Source: Bernardetiaceae bacterium (GTDB lineage: Bacteria > Bacteroidota > Bacteroidia > Cytophagales > Thermoflexibacteraceae). From it: a stretch of DNA of 64,000 bases. The DNA lies in assembly GCA_025057115.1 (NCBI GenBank), contig JANWWZ010000010.1:29531-93530 (forward strand), read 5' to 3'. Below the pieces are notes generated by a model. It had not been told where the DNA came from. It was given only the letters and a program-made list of their open reading frames with translations, and did not search any database. The translations under genes and the position numbers were made by a program. Below, one piece after another: positions 62,288 to 64,000 of the stretch; the first letter of the stretch is position 1; each line of letters starts with the position of its first letter.

Positions 62288-62902
62288 AAGGAGTAAATTT
62301 AAATGAAAATGATGAACTTGTTTAGTCTGCAATTATTTTGTTCATGTTGTGGCAAGTTTGTTACCTGACTCAGATTTAGTAGCTGGCAAGTTTAATAATT
62401 TTTCTCTCTTTCTGCAGAAACGCAACTAAGTTGCAATTAATTTTACTTAAACTCGTTTTGCCTAATCAATATGCGATTTTTTGTAATTAGTCTAGGTAGT
62501 TTTGCATAATAAGTGCAGGGACAACCAACCAAAACGCAATTTCGCTGAGCTATGTTAGCTTCTAGATGATTGGTAATAAAGCAAGTATCAGGAGGTATCT
62601 ACCGCATAACATCTTTTCTTCAACAAATTCTGCACCAAAATACAAATTATCCTCAATGCGAAAAAGATGGCTGAATTTGGAAGCGGCAACAGCCATTTCT
62701 AAAGTTACATGGGTTGTTTTGCGTCAGGAGCAGTGAAAGTAGTTTAACACTACGTAATTTGGAGAAAATCAACAATTTATTTTCTTTGGGTTAGGCGTTT
62801 TGCACATAACTAATGTTAGTGTAAGCAGCTAGTAACTTTGACACTACCGATTTGTAAATCCACTTCGATGAATGGTAAAGAAGTAGCCATGCGATTGCCA
62901 TG
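62288..62902. other. Intergenic stretch before the caspase gene
   Basis: About 600 bases hold no recognisable gene. A small palindrome gcaac-taa-gttgc is visible near 62430, and a TAACTTTG-like element occurs near 62832 without a downstream gene on that strand. I see no tRNA or other RNA gene. Confidence 0.55.
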
Positions 62903-64000
62903 TTATTCCTTTAGCAGTTTTCCTGTCCACAATCTGCCCTCGGAGGAATAAACTTGCAATATGTATACTCCCTTACTCATGTGGCTTAGGTCTATTGTCT
63001 TGCTTATTTGAGTGCCTTTGATTGGAAAATATCCGATGATACGACCCTGTAAATCGTTGACAACTACTTCTACTACTCCCGATGTTGATCGTCCCTGCAA
63101 ATGGAATATGCCTTTGCTCGGGTTAGGAATTATTTGCCATCCCATTTCTGAAGAGTTAATCGATGTAGTAGGATTGGCTAACACTCTGGACGTTATAGGC
63201 AAAACGGCAAATTTATTCAATTGCTGACCAGCAACATTGGTAAATAAGCCCCCTAAATATACTTCATCATTATCAACCTTTAGAGCATGGATAGATGAAT
63301 TGGCGTTATAGTTCCACGTAGCATCAGAAACCTTTGCATCTGAAGTATTTACTTTAGCGATGCGCTGCAGGGAATGACCACCCATAGAAGTAAACAAACC
63401 GCCAATAAAAGCACTTCCCCCTTGACTTAACCCAATCCCCAAAACAGTGTTATTTGCTCTGGGATCCCAGTTGGGATCTGCGGCTCCACTAGCAGCGGAA
63501 AGTTTTGCCACGTGTCTGCGCGACTGCCCTCCAATTTGTGTGAAGTCGCCACCCACATACAAATCTGTCCCCGAAAGCGTGAGGGCAAACACTGCTTCGT
63601 TGGCATTGGGGTTCCAGCTTGCATCTGCAGCACCCGTACCCCCAGCAGATAACTTGGCAATGTTATTCCTGCTTTGTCCTCCAATGTTAGAAAAACGTCC
63701 CCCTACAAACACGTCGCTGCCCGAAACAGCCAGTGCAACTACTGAACCGTTGGCATTGGGATTCCATGTCGCATCTGCCGACCCCGTGCCTGTGGTGCTC
63801 AACTTGGCAATTTGGTTGCGAGCTTGCCCGCCGATGTTGGTAAAACGACCCCCTACAAACACATCGCTGCCCGAAACGGCAATCGCGAAGACGCTGTTAT
63901 TGGCATTGGGATTCCACGTAGCATCCGCCGCTCCCGCACCGCTGGCACTGAGCTTGGCAATCCGATTGCGCGCCTGTCCTCCCACTTGTGTGAAATCCCC
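62903..64000 (-). CDS. T9SS-type secreted repeat protein (5' end outside window)
   Basis: The frame is open from the right edge (reading GDFTQ before the first in-frame GTG) to a stop at 62903, so the start is missing. At least five exact 50-residue repeats of the type GGQARNRIAKLSASGAGAAD, ATWNPNAN, SDVFVGGRFTNI form a delta-60-like propeller or solenoid (the last copies are more diverged). The C-terminal 80 residues have WQIIPNPSKGIFHLQG, VVEVVVNDLQGRIIGYF, ISKTIDLSHMSKGVYILQVYS and a GKLLKE end, typical of T9SS type A sorting tails. It is therefore a likely surface or secreted cargo of the PorU/PorV system. Confidence 0.85.
   Translation of the reverse strand, partial: GDFTQVGGQARNRIAKLSASGAGAADATWNPNANNSVFAIAVSGSDVFVGGRFTNIGGQARNQIAKLSTTGTGSADATWNPNANGSVVALAVSGSDVFVGGRFSNIGGQSRNNIAKLSAGGTGAADASWNPNANEAVFALTLSGTDLYVGGDFTQIGGQSRRHVAKLSAASGAADPNWDPRANNTVLGIGLSQGGSAFIGGLFTSMGGHSLQRIAKVNTSDAKVSDATWNYNANSSIHALKVDNDEVYLGGLFTNVAGQQLNKFAVLPITSRVLANPTTSINSSEMGWQIIPNPSKGIFHLQGRSTSGVVEVVVNDLQGRIIGYFPIKGTQISKTIDLSHMSKGVYILQVYSSEGRLWTGKLLKE
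63233..63982 (-). repeat. Five 150-bp tandem repeats inside the T9SS cargo gene
   Basis: Period is exactly 150 bases (50 codons). Landmark ttggcattggg recurs at intervals of 150 near 63600, 63750 and 63900. The right-hand copies are nearly identical, the left-hand ones diverged; the array continues past the window edge. Confidence 0.9.

Noticed and set aside
63985..63985. GTG at 63983-63985 as the start of the right-edge gene
   Set aside because: The frame stays open upstream (GDFTQ) and continues the same repeat, so the true start is outside the window.

Overview
The window comes from a Gram-negative member of the Bacteroidota, most likely a Cytophagales-like lineage (the order is an inference). 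The evidence is type IX secretion genes (a PorU-type C25 sortase and a PorV/PorQ-family protein), a secreted protein with a T9SS type A-like sorting tail, lpxK for lipid A, several TAnnTTTG-type promoter elements, few Shine-Dalgarno sequences, and many secreted proteins whose signal peptides end in AQ. Most of the window is ordinary chromosome. I see no rRNA, tRNA, phage or insertion sequence and no CRISPR array, although an orphan cas6 is present.

Layout, left to right. 1-6.3 kb: the end of a DUF2157 membrane protein that runs off the left edge, a DUF1838 protein, a Nudix hydrolase, an aspartic-protease-like lipoprotein translationally coupled to the orphan cas6, then yidD, sucD and pyrR. 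6.3-12.6 kb: a GH78-like alpha-L-rhamnosidase, a stretch holding a possible decayed reading frame, a UbiA-family prenyltransferase, a soluble GAF-PAS histidine kinase and a secreted two-domain VOC protein. 12.8-21.2 kb: a large outer-membrane metallopeptidase/propeller/barrel protein, hsp20, cinA, a propeller lipoprotein and a membrane SpoIIE-type phosphatase. 21.4-25.3 kb: an operon of a membrane-anchored TsdA-like dihaem cytochrome c and two tandem OprD-like porins. 25.4-28.9 kb: sucC with a well-formed promoter and terminator, a DnaQ-like exonuclease, a cluster of palindromic repeats, and a conserved-looking protein that reads as a divergent protein-kinase-like (APH/choline-kinase-type) enzyme.

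28.9-45.6 kb: an S9 peptidase, an FMN reductase, an M16 peptidase, an lpxK-methyltransferase-TMEM220-purE-carboxypeptidase-like run, mreBCD, dnaK, an alpha/beta hydrolase, an MFS transporter and rnpA. 45.6-52 kb: rpmH, a 1678-residue PorU-type sortase and PorV, all read leftward in the order porV-porU-rpmH-rnpA. 52.4-64 kb: truA, a GT4 glycosyltransferase, a compact DUF151-maf-aminotransferase operon, a second propeller/barrel protein whose peptidase site has decayed, a secreted TPR-caspase protein, and the end of a T9SS-type cargo made of exact 150-bp tandem repeats that continues past the right edge.

Functional themes are the cell envelope and secretion (PorU/PorV, their likely cargo, lpxK, MreBCD, YidD, the barrel proteins), secreted proteolysis (S9, M16, C25, caspase, the HEMRH metallopeptidase), and core metabolism scattered as single genes (sucC and sucD lie 20 kb apart on opposite strands). 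The least explained items are the cas6/lipoprotein pair with a hairpin upstream of cas6, the kinase-like protein beside the palindromic repeats, the active and dead peptidase-propeller-barrel paralogues, and the TsdA/OprD operon.
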